Source: an uncultured Draconibacterium sp. (GTDB lineage Bacteria > Bacteroidota > Bacteroidia > Bacteroidales > Prolixibacteraceae). Taken from it: a stretch of DNA of 64,000 nt. Position 1 is the stretch's first letter. Each line of letters begins with the position of its first letter. Positions 28,313 through 36,575 of this stretch are shown here, in pieces. A model generated the notes under the pieces. The model made no database searches. It saw only the letters and a program-made list of their open reading frames with translations, and was not told the origin of the DNA. A program made the translations under genes and the position numbers. The DNA is taken from the NCBI RefSeq assembly GCF_963677575.1, contig NZ_OY782038.1, positions 1,550,001-1,614,000 of the forward strand, read 5' to 3'.

Positions 28313-29167
28313 TCACTTTTCAAGAAAGCTAATAAACTTTTTCATTGTATTGATCTCTGCCTCACGACCGCAAGCCGACGATACCCAGGTTGTTAATTGT
28401 TTGCCCGGTTTACTAATGAGAAGAAACTGTGTACCATCATCTTCTTTTTTTACAAAATTTACCGGATTGTACATTATAGCAGCGCCAATTTCAACTAACT
28501 CAGCAGCTACATCTTCAGGATGTAAACCCCAGGTAACAATTAATCCATCCTTTTTATAGATCTCCTGCCCTTTATGATAATTCACTCCGGTAACAAATTG
28601 TACGGGTTCATCGGTTAATGCAAAGGCTTCAACTTTGGCACTTCTTTCGCCCGAATACACCGTAACTCGCACTAACACATCAATTTTTCGCCCCATGTAA
28701 GGCACATTTTCCGATAACATTTCCATGTACGAGCAGGTGGGTTCTTTTACAACACGTGCCGTACGGTTTGAAACAGGATTCAACTTAACAACTTTCTCAC
28801 CATCCCAAAGACGCACACCTCCTAAACCAACAGTTTGGCCCACTTTGTAATAATCGGCTCCCCAACCTTCTTTTTGATCTTCAGCAGTTGGGTACCACGT
28901 TTTCTCCTTGAGTTCAAGCTGAGCTTTCGCTTTTGAATAAACATCAATAGCTGCTTTATCGCTAAAATAAATGCGCAGTGCCATCCACTCGTTCTCAACA
29001 GCCGGCCCATGATGTCCTATTGTACTGTACAGATCGCCCGATTCTGCACTAATTTCAGTCTGTTGCAAACTGTCTGAGCGCATAAATAAACTTACATCGG
29101 ATTTATTTTGTGCACGGGATTGTGTTATCAGAATAACTGCAAATACCAGGATGGCAAATCTTTTCAT
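28313..29167 (-). CDS. DUF4861 family secreted protein
   Basis: The 284-residue protein has a signal peptide (cleavage near SRA-QNK) and the DUF4861 core: TIGHHGPAVENEWMALRIYF, AIDVYSKAKAQLELKE, GVRLWDG and VTWGLHPEDVA. DUF4861 genes recur beside GH105/GH88 and lyase genes in Bacteroidota glycan loci, as here, but I know no proven reaction. The conserved His-rich segment GHHGP and an extended beta-sandwich look point to a carbohydrate-active role. It is flanked by GH105 (24 bases) and the esterase (24 bases) in one operon. Confidence 0.8.
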   Translation of the reverse strand: MKRFAILVFAVILITQSRAQNKSDVSLFMRSDSLQQTEISAESGDLYSTIGHHGPAVENEWMALRIYFSDKAAIDVYSKAKAQLELKEKTWYPTAEDQKEGWGADYYKVGQTVGLGGVRLWDGEKVVKLNPVSNRTARVVKEPTCSYMEMLSENVPYMGRKIDVLVRVTVYSGERSAKVEAFALTDEPVQFVTGVNYHKGQEIYKKDGLIVTWGLHPEDVAAELVEIGAAIMYNPVNFVKKEDDGTQFLLISKPGKQLTTWVSSACGREAEINTMKKFISFLEK

Positions 29168-29191
29168 CTTCTTTTTCGTTTTTGGTTAAAA

Positions 29192-30373
29192 TTATCTGTT
29201 CAATTCAATGGCAGCCACAATCAAAGGTGCAACACCTTTTTGGTCGTTATCCACTTTTTTTTCTGTTACGTAGTAGTTATAATCGGCTTCGCGATATGGA
29301 TTTCCGCCCAAACCACAGGAACCACAAGTATTGGTTAAAGTTACAAATCCATTTTCATCTTCCGAAACCAGATTTTCAATTATACCATCGAAAGCCTTTT
29401 CTGCAGTTCCCAGGTAACTTTGCGGCAGCCAGTTATTTTTAGCTCCTTTGGCAAAGGCGTAAATGAACATTGCCGAGCCCGAAGCTTCCAGGTAGTTCCG
29501 GTCTTCGCCGCCCATATCCATTACCTGGTACCACAATCCGGTTTCGGCATCCTGAACCTTAAGAATAGCCTCACTCAAATCGTTCAAAATAGTAATCAGC
29601 ACTTCCCTGTCTTTATGATCTTCAGGCAGGTTTTCCAGCACGTCAACCAAAGCCATCATGTACCAACCTGTGGCACGGCTCCAGAAATGTTTCGACTGGC
29701 CGGTTTCTTTATTGCACCAACGTTGCTCTCGGCTTTCGTCCCAGGCATGGTAAACCAGCCCGGTTTTCTCATCCAGGGTGTGTTTATACACCTCCTGCAA
29801 CTGAAAAGTAACTTCATCGAACCACTGCGGCTGATCGAATTCTTTGGCATAACGCGACAAAAATGGCGAGGCCATGTACAAACCATCTAACCACATTTGA
29901 TAAGGATACACTTTTTTATGCCAAAAACCACCCGAATTGGTTCGCGGCTGACCTTTCATTTGATCCACCAAAGTTTCAATTCCCAGCTTATATTTCTCAT
30001 CACCGTAATCCTGGTATAAAGTAACCATGCTGTTACCGGGACGCACACGGTCGATGTTGTAATCCGAAGTTTTGTATCCGTCGATTTGGCCATCGTCGTG
30101 CAGGAAATAATCGACATAATCTTTTAGGTAAGCACCATATTTCGGATCAATAGCCTTAAGTTTATATATGGCATCGCCCAGAAAAGCGAAATCATACTCA
30201 AATTTAGGATCCTCGTGTTTATAATAGATCAGACTGTCGGCTTCGTGTAAAACGGTTTCGGCAAATTTAACCGACCATAAAGGTTCGGCAGTTTGTACAG
30301 CATTTTGTTTGGTATTTTTTGAATTGCATCCGATCAGGGCAACAAACAGGAAGAAAATCGATAATGTTCTCAT
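29192..30373 (-). CDS. GH105 unsaturated uronyl hydrolase, lipoprotein
   Basis: A GH105 protein of about 393 residues with typical motifs: YPYQMWLDGLYMASPFLSRY with the catalytic Asp, HFWSRATGWYMMALVDVLENLP, ASGSAMFIYAFAKGA and TNTCGSCGLGG. The start at 30373 (MRTLSIFF) gives a lipoprotein signal ending in VALIGC; the ATG at 30394 adds seven residues and overlaps the promoter candidate. It would remove unsaturated galacturonic or glucuronic acid from lyase products. It is more like the YesR/YteR group than the copy at 21749, so it may act on a different product. First gene of a three-gene minus-strand operon. Confidence 0.92.
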   Translation of the reverse strand: MRTLSIFFLFVALIGCNSKNTKQNAVQTAEPLWSVKFAETVLHEADSLIYYKHEDPKFEYDFAFLGDAIYKLKAIDPKYGAYLKDYVDYFLHDDGQIDGYKTSDYNIDRVRPGNSMVTLYQDYGDEKYKLGIETLVDQMKGQPRTNSGGFWHKKVYPYQMWLDGLYMASPFLSRYAKEFDQPQWFDEVTFQLQEVYKHTLDEKTGLVYHAWDESREQRWCNKETGQSKHFWSRATGWYMMALVDVLENLPEDHKDREVLITILNDLSEAILKVQDAETGLWYQVMDMGGEDRNYLEASGSAMFIYAFAKGAKNNWLPQSYLGTAEKAFDGIIENLVSEDENGFVTLTNTCGSCGLGGNPYREADYNYYVTEKKVDNDQKGVAPLIVAAIELNR

Positions 30374-30393
30374 TGGTTTAATTTTGTTTAACA

Positions 30394-30422
30394 CAAAACT
30401 AATCTAACCGCGCGATTTTCAA
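30394..30422 (-). promoter_or_regulatory. Candidate promoter for the GH105-DUF4861-esterase operon
   Basis: On the minus strand TAGTTTTG (30401-30394) matches TAnnTTTG, and TTG (30422-30420) lies 18 bases upstream. Both spacing and position, about 20 bases before the GH105 start, suit a Bacteroidota promoter. Confidence 0.5.
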
Positions 30423-30637
30423 CAATTAAAATGTATCAGATATGGGGTAGATTTTCCCAAACGCAACAAAATCAGGTTTATCAAGTCTTTTTATAAGCTG
30501 AAACAGAAATAAATGTATTATAAACTTATTGATAGTTTGTTTCTTAGGTGGAAACAATGGTTTTTTTATACGTATTTACACTTATTAGTTAACTTGTAAA
30601 GGTTAAACTTAATGTGCAGTATATAGACTTTGGCAAG

Positions 30638-30695
30638 TATTAAAAGAAACACGTTCATTATAGGACGGTTGTTGAACCAGCCTATACTTTTAATA
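30638..30695. repeat. Long imperfect hairpin upstream of the PEGA-like gene
   Basis: TATTAAAAG (30638-30646) pairs perfectly with CTTTTAATA (30687-30695). Inside, TATAGG (30659-30664) pairs with CCTATA (30681-30686) and GGTT (30667-30670) with AACC (30675-30678) around GTTG. Only the left arm carries a 12-base bulge. It may be a small mobile remnant or an RNA element. The rest of 30423-30765 shows nothing else I can name. Confidence 0.45.
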
Positions 30696-30765
30696 AAATA
30701 CCGATAAACCTTTTATTCCTTTACTGGTTATACATAATTAATTACTTAACAATTAAATTTTAATT

Positions 30766-31431
30766 ATGAAATCAATTATTTTAATCTTTTCATTTTTCAT
30801 TACATTTTCTCAAGTATCAGCTCAAAAAACAAGAATTTCAACATCAGAACCTGATGCACAAATTTTTGTCAACGGAGAAAAGGCAGGTATCGGCTCCTAT
30901 ACATTAAAACTCGACGCAAAAGAGTGTTACAATGTCAGAGCGACCAAACCAGGTTTTCTCATGTATGAAACTACTTTATGTGGAAAAAAGGGAGGGCCTG
31001 AGGCTCCGAAAGTTTTCTTCTTTGATATGCAAAAAGACGATTCAGAAATTGCATCTATTCAAACAGATCAATCGAATGTAGATTTCGAAATAGCAGTAAA
31101 TCCTGATTTATCAGAGGATGAAGCCTGGAAATTAGTATATCTAATTGTAACTGACTATTTTGATGCAATTGAAGTCAGTGACAAGGAAACTAGTTATTTA
31201 AGAACGGCATGGTCTGTTCAAAGTTTCATGCAAAACACAATTAGAACCAGACTTATTTTAAAATTAGCTAATTCAAATCCTCTTACATTTAAAGTGAAAT
31301 TAAATAGTGAATATAGTGGCTCTGCAAGAACTAGTGTTAAAGCAGACGAACTATTCCGGCCTTGGGACAGGGTTTTAAGAAAGTATGAAAATATTATAGG
31401 TGATTTTACAACACGTCTACAGAAAAGGTAA
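30766..31431 (+). CDS. Orphan PEGA-like secreted protein, function unknown
   Basis: The 221-residue protein has a signal peptide (cleavage near VSA-QKT). Residues 24-75 (RISTSEPDAQIFVNGEKAGIG, NVRATKPGFLMYE) resemble a PEGA-type surface domain. The second half (EIAVNPDLSEDEAWKLVYLIV, TRLILKLANSNPLTFKVKLNSEYSG) is a mixed alpha/beta region I do not recognise. It is AT-rich and alone on the + strand between minus-strand operons, close to a transposase remnant, so horizontal arrival is possible. No function can be assigned. Confidence 0.6.
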   Translation: MKSIILIFSFFITFSQVSAQKTRISTSEPDAQIFVNGEKAGIGSYTLKLDAKECYNVRATKPGFLMYETTLCGKKGGPEAPKVFFFDMQKDDSEIASIQTDQSNVDFEIAVNPDLSEDEAWKLVYLIVTDYFDAIEVSDKETSYLRTAWSVQSFMQNTIRTRLILKLANSNPLTFKVKLNSEYSGSARTSVKADELFRPWDRVLRKYENIIGDFTTRLQKR

Positions 31432-31687
31432 TTGGGGTTGAATTGAGTTAATAAATTTACTCGTCATCAATTGTTTCATTTATCAGTTTGACTTTTGATG
31501 TAAACCTACATACACCATTTTTTATAAGTATTGGCAGAGGTATTATGTAACATTTTGGTTAGTAGCTAATTCAAACTTTATCTCTCCTTGAAAAGAAACT
31601 ACTATGCAATCTGCCACTACTTATACAATTTACTGTTACTCCTTGCTTTGTGTCGTCCTAAAATATGTCTACACTAAATAAGTAGAT
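31432..31687. other. AT-rich gap before the transposase remnant
   Basis: No gene or strong structure is visible. The last 45 or so bases (from TGTGTCGTCC at about 31650) resemble the end of an insertion sequence and contain a short inverted pair (TCTAC, then GTAGA). Confidence 0.4.
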
Positions 31688-31771
31688 ATGTATAAAAACG
31701 ATGGAGTAACACGGCGTTACAGCGAGAGTTTTAAACTCAAAATTTTAGCAGAACTTAGTACTGGAAAGTAT
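31688..31771 (+). pseudogene. Truncated IS3-type transposase start (28 codons)
   Basis: MYKNDGVTRRYSESFKLK and the following ILAELSTGKY match the helix-turn-helix start of IS3-family OrfA proteins, including the RRYSESFKLK motif. Homology ends near 31771, where the frame runs into reversed DUF5916 coding sequence. It is therefore a scar of an element whose remainder is gone. The last 17 bases overlap the stop codon and final residues of the DUF5916 gene. Confidence 0.65.
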
Positions 31772-33995
31772 ATACATATTTCACCTGAAAAATCCGATTC
31801 AAGAATTTGGGTTCTTCCAAACCATGGTCTACGTAATCATCTGTTGGCCGTATTTCGTTGTACACCACATACAGATCGTTTCCTTCTTTGGGATTATAAC
31901 GAAGGCGGAAATTAGCAATGGTTACATCGTTAACACTGTTGTACTGAATAAATGAGCTAAACGACAACCTGGTGTTGTACATGTATAAAAACTTGAGGCG
32001 CCCTACATGGGCATTCATTTCCTGGTTACGATCGGAGAAAACCAAATGGCTGTAATTGTAATAAGCCGAGAACTGCAAACTGGCCGAAAGATTATAAATA
32101 GGCTGAAGTGTTGCCGTAATATTATTACCATCGTAAAACTGCCCGCCCGATATCCTAATGGTGCTAGACAGCGGCTTTGAAACCGGCGACATCAATGTCA
32201 TGCGACTGGTATACGTTTTATATTTATCGGCCGGAACAACAACATTATCATCCAGTTCAAACTCTTCATCAACGCCTTCAATCCGGTAATTTAAATCCAG
32301 ATTTATAAACCATCCCTTTTTTGTATTTAAAGTAAAGCCCGGCCCGTACATCCCTGTTTCCAAACCGCCATCGGTAACCCGGTACGATTCGTAAAAAGTT
32401 CCGTCAACACTGTATTTGAAAAGTCTCGACTCTGCGCCGGGAAGCCAGCCATACTGCAATTTTACTCGTGGTCCTTTGGTGGCATATTTTGATAAGAAAC
32501 CAACCTGAGGATCAAAATTTTCGCCTGTGTACTGATACGACAAATCGTAAGCAAAACCTTCTTCGCTTCTGCGTTGCCATGATGCGCGATAGAATGTATT
32601 TTCAATACCGGCTGAAAAATCGGTGCCTTCCGGATCGGTGGTTTGCGCCACACCTGCTTCAATATAATCGTCGCCAAAAATGCGGAAAATACCGTCCACC
32701 CCGTAAGAATACGAGTCGTTGATATCGGCACCAACTCTTGAGGTCATAATTGCCCCAACATACGAATTGGCGTTGATTACCTGCCTGCGGAAACGTAACA
32801 CACCAAAATTCTCCGATGGATTTCCATTATTCTTTTGGGTTTGCATATCCATAAATCCCATGTCCCATTTTCCTACGCGGCCGGTTAATCGTGCACCCCC
32901 CAGAATTGGCGTCAGAAAACCGTCTTCATCAAGACCAATACGGCGACTGTAAAATAATTTGCTTGGCCCACTCAGTTTGTAATCAAAAATACTTGAACGC
33001 TCCTGGAAGAACATCCTCTTTTCGGGGAAAAACAATGCATAACGCGTCAGGTTTACTTGTTCGTCGTCAGCTTCAACCTGGGCAAAATCGGTGTTAAAAG
33101 TCAGGTCCATTGTAAGGTTACTGGTGAGGCTGTATTTTATGTCTACCCCACCGGTAAGTTTGTTGTCTTTCGATGAATCGAATGCTGTCTCCTCTTCGTT
33201 CAAATCATTGTTTTTTTCAACTCCTGTGGTTAAATATGGTGCTACATAAACCGGCTTTTTGCTTTCCACACCCGAAAGTTCGATGGTTTGTGCCAGCGAC
33301 GGTTTATTGGATGCCAATCGGCCATATTTCGGATCGGCTGCGGGATACGTATCTAATTCGTTGTTGTGACTTACACTGCGGTTAATTAACAATCCCATTT
33401 TTACGCGTCCGTTAACTTCCTGAAAGCGGAGACTTGAAAAAGGAATACGCATTTCAACAGCCCAACCCGTTGTGGTACGTGCTGTTTTTACGTCCCAAAA
33501 AGTGTTCCAACTATAGTTTTGCGCAGTTGCCGATCCGGGAGGGCCTGGCATCCGCTGTGCATCGTTCGATACGGCATAATCGATACGTTGCCCTGCCGGC
33601 ATAGTAAAGAAAGCCAGCGCATTTTCGTTATCGTCGTAGGTATCTAATAAAATTCCGAAAGAGTCGGGATTTTTTGATTTCTCGTCGCGTTTTTTACTGG
33701 TAGAAACAATGTTCCCAGGATTCTGATAATTCAGGAAAGCTCCTACCCACAGGAAATTATCATCGTAGCTGATGTACGTTTTTGTATCCTCGCTTGGCGC
33801 TGCCTGAAAATTGGGAATGTGCATGATTAATTCAAACTGCCTTGCCTTTTGCCAAAAGGCTTCATCGGGCACTCCATCAAAATTTACAGTTCCATCATTT
33901 TTGGCTATTTGCACTACATCCTGCCCGGAAACAATGATGGAACTACACGTGCATAAAATTAATGACACTAATTTTAAAAAGAATTTGGTTTTCAT
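31755..33995 (-). CDS. DUF5916 outer-membrane protein with CBM9-like N-terminal domain
   Basis: About 746 residues. The start at 33995 (MKTKFFLKLVSLIL) gives a signal peptide (cleavage near VSG-QDV). An N-terminal family-9 carbohydrate-binding-like sandwich (VNFDGVPDEAFWQKA, TYISYDDNFLWVGAF, WAVEMRIPFSSLRF) is followed by DUF5916: FFPEKRMFFQERSSIF, LFYSRRIGL and a beta-barrel of alternating strands. It ends in an aromatic residue (VKYVYTFQY), as outer-membrane barrels do. Its role is unknown; carbohydrate contact or transport is guesswork. The last codons overlap the transposase remnant at 31688-31771, so the C-terminus may have been altered by that insertion. Confidence 0.85.
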   Translation of the reverse strand: MKTKFFLKLVSLILCTCSSIIVSGQDVVQIAKNDGTVNFDGVPDEAFWQKARQFELIMHIPNFQAAPSEDTKTYISYDDNFLWVGAFLNYQNPGNIVSTSKKRDEKSKNPDSFGILLDTYDDNENALAFFTMPAGQRIDYAVSNDAQRMPGPPGSATAQNYSWNTFWDVKTARTTTGWAVEMRIPFSSLRFQEVNGRVKMGLLINRSVSHNNELDTYPAADPKYGRLASNKPSLAQTIELSGVESKKPVYVAPYLTTGVEKNNDLNEEETAFDSSKDNKLTGGVDIKYSLTSNLTMDLTFNTDFAQVEADDEQVNLTRYALFFPEKRMFFQERSSIFDYKLSGPSKLFYSRRIGLDEDGFLTPILGGARLTGRVGKWDMGFMDMQTQKNNGNPSENFGVLRFRRQVINANSYVGAIMTSRVGADINDSYSYGVDGIFRIFGDDYIEAGVAQTTDPEGTDFSAGIENTFYRASWQRRSEEGFAYDLSYQYTGENFDPQVGFLSKYATKGPRVKLQYGWLPGAESRLFKYSVDGTFYESYRVTDGGLETGMYGPGFTLNTKKGWFINLDLNYRIEGVDEEFELDDNVVVPADKYKTYTSRMTLMSPVSKPLSSTIRISGGQFYDGNNITATLQPIYNLSASLQFSAYYNYSHLVFSDRNQEMNAHVGRLKFLYMYNTRLSFSSFIQYNSVNDVTIANFRLRYNPKEGNDLYVVYNEIRPTDDYVDHGLEEPKFLNRIFQVKYVYTFQY

Positions 33996-34095
33996 GTTGA
34001 TACGTTTACCGCCATTCATGTCTCTCTGATTTAGCGTCCATTTTGCACACTATCAGTAAAGCCATGTCTGATTTAGTTGAGTTAAATTTTTGGTT

Positions 34096-34125
34096 AAAAA
34101 GGACCTTCGGAAATTCCGAAGATCC
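34096..34125 (-). terminator. Rho-independent terminator after the GH3 gene
   Basis: CTTCGGAA (34105-34112) pairs with TTCCGAAG (34114-34121), and GGA/TCC extend the stem past one mismatch. On the minus strand it is followed by five Ts (34100-34096), about 20 bases after the GH3 stop. Confidence 0.8.
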
Positions 34126-34144
34126 CCAAGAAATTACGATTGTT

Positions 34145-36460
34145 TTATTTGTATTTATTTACTCTTTCATCATTTATAACTCCGCTCCAGTTCATACCAT
34201 GGGCAAAATCGTAAACATTGCCGTTTTCGTCGGTATAACATTCCATGTCGCGCGGAACATCCTCAAACTGCTCTTCTACCGTTTTCATGTTGGCAGGTAA
34301 CTGGAAAGGCAGTAATCCTGATGGTTCGGCGCTGCCGGTAACCAGATCCATGATTGCCTGATCCTGCACACCACAGTGAACAAGAATAGCGTCGGCACTC
34401 TTTTCAAACTCGGCAGGAATAAAAGGATTAGCAACATTCACTACTACAATTACAGGTTTATCGCCCATTTTTGCTTTTGTTTCGTTCACCACTTTCATAT
34501 CGTTAACATTGGCTGCCTCAGTCGATTTTCCCTTATAACTCCTGTCGGCAAAATCTTCAAACGGACTTCCGCCTGCAATACTTTTTTCGCGGGCATATTT
34601 TGCAGTATATGGTCCGTACTGAAGTGAGATAGGCACATATCCGTTACCGCCTTTTTCCTTATCCTCAAGTGAATAGCCCACACCACCTTGCGGACTTGAG
34701 ATCAAACAAATAGCAAAATCTGCTTTATCCGGGGCGTCAACAACCTCGAAATAGTTAGCTACTATATCCATATTGGCAGCGTCTCTCCAACTTGGTTCAG
34801 TTACCATTCCAAACCAGTTTGTACCTCCCGGATTATATTTTTGAGGAATATAAACCTTTAACTTTTTCTCAAGCGGCAAAATACCATCCTTGTTTTTAAG
34901 CATCACAACTGATTTTTGCTGCGCCTCGTAACCAGCTTTCATGTATTCAGGATTACCTACAATCTCTTCAGATTCGGCTACTACCAGGTAAGGATTTTCA
35001 AACAATCCCGGACGAAAAATATTTTTCAGCAAACGTACAGCCGACTGCTCGAAACGATTGCGCATATATTCTTCACCATGTTCTTTTACTCCCATTTCGT
35101 AAGCCTCCAATACCGGCCCTTTTTCGTTATTTCCGCCAAACTGGTCGGCACCGGCTTCAATTACTTTATAGTGACGTTCGGCAACTGAAAGGTTTTCTAC
35201 TCCCCAGCATTTTCCAAGGAATTCGTGTACACTTCTCGTATCAGCAGTAATCATCCAGTCGGTACAAATTACGCCATCGTAACCGTACTCGCCTCTCAAA
35301 AGATCGGTGATGATGTATTTATTGTACGCATTCCCTACGTTTTCGCCATTCTTCTGATCGATGTTGTACGAAATAGTATAATAAGGCATAACTGCTGTTG
35401 CTTTGCCCGTTGGGCCATCCAGTTTAAAAGCACCTTCGGTAAACGGTTTTAACTGATCCGACAGGTTATCTCCCGGATAAACGGCATAGGCTCCGTAACC
35501 AAAATGTGCATCGCGGCCACCTTCTTCAGGACCGCCGCTTGGCCAGTGTTTCACCATGGCATTTACACTTTCGAATCCCCAACCGCCGGCAATTTCTTTA
35601 GCAGCAGAAGAGGTTTGAAATCCATCGACATAAGCACGTGCCAGGTCGGCTGCCAAACCGGGATCTTCGCCCATTGTTCCGCTAAAACGACTCCAGCGTG
35701 GTTCAGTTGATAAATCGATCTGTGGAGAAAGTGCGGTTGCTATTCCCAAGGCACGATATTCTATCGAGGCGATTTCGCCAAATTTTTTCATAATAGCAGG
35801 ATCGAAAGTTGCTGCCAAACCCAGTGTGGTTGGCCACATTGAAATATCGCCGCCGGCACCGGCATTGTATTCGGTTTCGGCTCTTGTTCCGTGGCGGGGA
35901 TCGGTACTTGTATTTCCGGGAATTCCCAAACCAAGTCCTTCAACCAAAGCCTGCATGTTGTTGTTCCATTGCGCAGCTACACCCGGACTTTCAACGGTAG
36001 TAATTAATACGTGACGAAGATTATCCTCGGTTAGAAACTTTATTTGCTGATCGGTCAAATCGCTTGATTTTGCGCCACCATCAGAAAAAGGTTTACCGTT
36101 ATATGTTCCGGCACCGAAACCACCGCTTCCGGCAGGTATCGATTGGTGTCCGCTGTATAACATTAATCCAGCAATTTGTTCTACCGACATTTTTGACGCG
36201 AGATCTTTGGCACGCTCGTCAACCGGCTTGCGCCAGTCTTCGTATACATCCAGCTCTCCGCTCTTATTCAAATCTTTAAAGGCATAACCACCATCGGTAA
36301 GAAGAGTTACTCCTGATTTAGGAGAATAACCTAAAGTTGCTCCCCCATCATTGTGAACAAGATTAAAATCTCCTATTTCTTCTTCCGTCCATTTTGGGCC
36401 ACAGCCAATAAACAGAGCTGCAAAAAGAATTGCAACAGATAAAATTTTTAGTTTTTTCAT
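34145..36460 (-). CDS. GH3 beta-glycosidase, lipoprotein
   Basis: A GH3 enzyme of about 771 residues. The start at 36460 (MKKLKILSVAI) yields a lipoprotein signal ending in LFIGC; the upstream ATG at 36502 lacks one. The N-terminal barrel shows SVEQIAGLMLYSGHQ, SPQIDLSTEPRWSRFSGTMGEDP and the nucleophile in VICTDWM (about D401). The C-terminal alpha/beta domain holds KSVVMLKNKDGILPL. The barrel is enlarged by insertions (AYNKYIITDLLRGEYGYDG). I see no fibronectin-type tail, unlike the other GH3 at 38250. Beta-glucosidase or xylosidase activity cannot be told apart. Confidence 0.9.
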   Translation of the reverse strand: MKKLKILSVAILFAALFIGCGPKWTEEEIGDFNLVHNDGGATLGYSPKSGVTLLTDGGYAFKDLNKSGELDVYEDWRKPVDERAKDLASKMSVEQIAGLMLYSGHQSIPAGSGGFGAGTYNGKPFSDGGAKSSDLTDQQIKFLTEDNLRHVLITTVESPGVAAQWNNNMQALVEGLGLGIPGNTSTDPRHGTRAETEYNAGAGGDISMWPTTLGLAATFDPAIMKKFGEIASIEYRALGIATALSPQIDLSTEPRWSRFSGTMGEDPGLAADLARAYVDGFQTSSAAKEIAGGWGFESVNAMVKHWPSGGPEEGGRDAHFGYGAYAVYPGDNLSDQLKPFTEGAFKLDGPTGKATAVMPYYTISYNIDQKNGENVGNAYNKYIITDLLRGEYGYDGVICTDWMITADTRSVHEFLGKCWGVENLSVAERHYKVIEAGADQFGGNNEKGPVLEAYEMGVKEHGEEYMRNRFEQSAVRLLKNIFRPGLFENPYLVVAESEEIVGNPEYMKAGYEAQQKSVVMLKNKDGILPLEKKLKVYIPQKYNPGGTNWFGMVTEPSWRDAANMDIVANYFEVVDAPDKADFAICLISSPQGGVGYSLEDKEKGGNGYVPISLQYGPYTAKYAREKSIAGGSPFEDFADRSYKGKSTEAANVNDMKVVNETKAKMGDKPVIVVVNVANPFIPAEFEKSADAILVHCGVQDQAIMDLVTGSAEPSGLLPFQLPANMKTVEEQFEDVPRDMECYTDENGNVYDFAHGMNWSGVINDERVNKYK

Positions 36461-36575
36461 ATTAAGATTGTTAGTTTTTAAGGTATAATATGTAACTCGC
36501 ACCTACTTTCATTTTACCAGCTGTAACCATTTTAGACGCTCGTTTCATAATACGTTTATTTCGTCTAGAATAGTT

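Noticed and set aside
31772..31915. Continuation of the transposase frame as a 75-residue protein
   Set aside because: After position 31771 the sequence is reversed DUF5916 coding DNA, so the frame is not a real protein.
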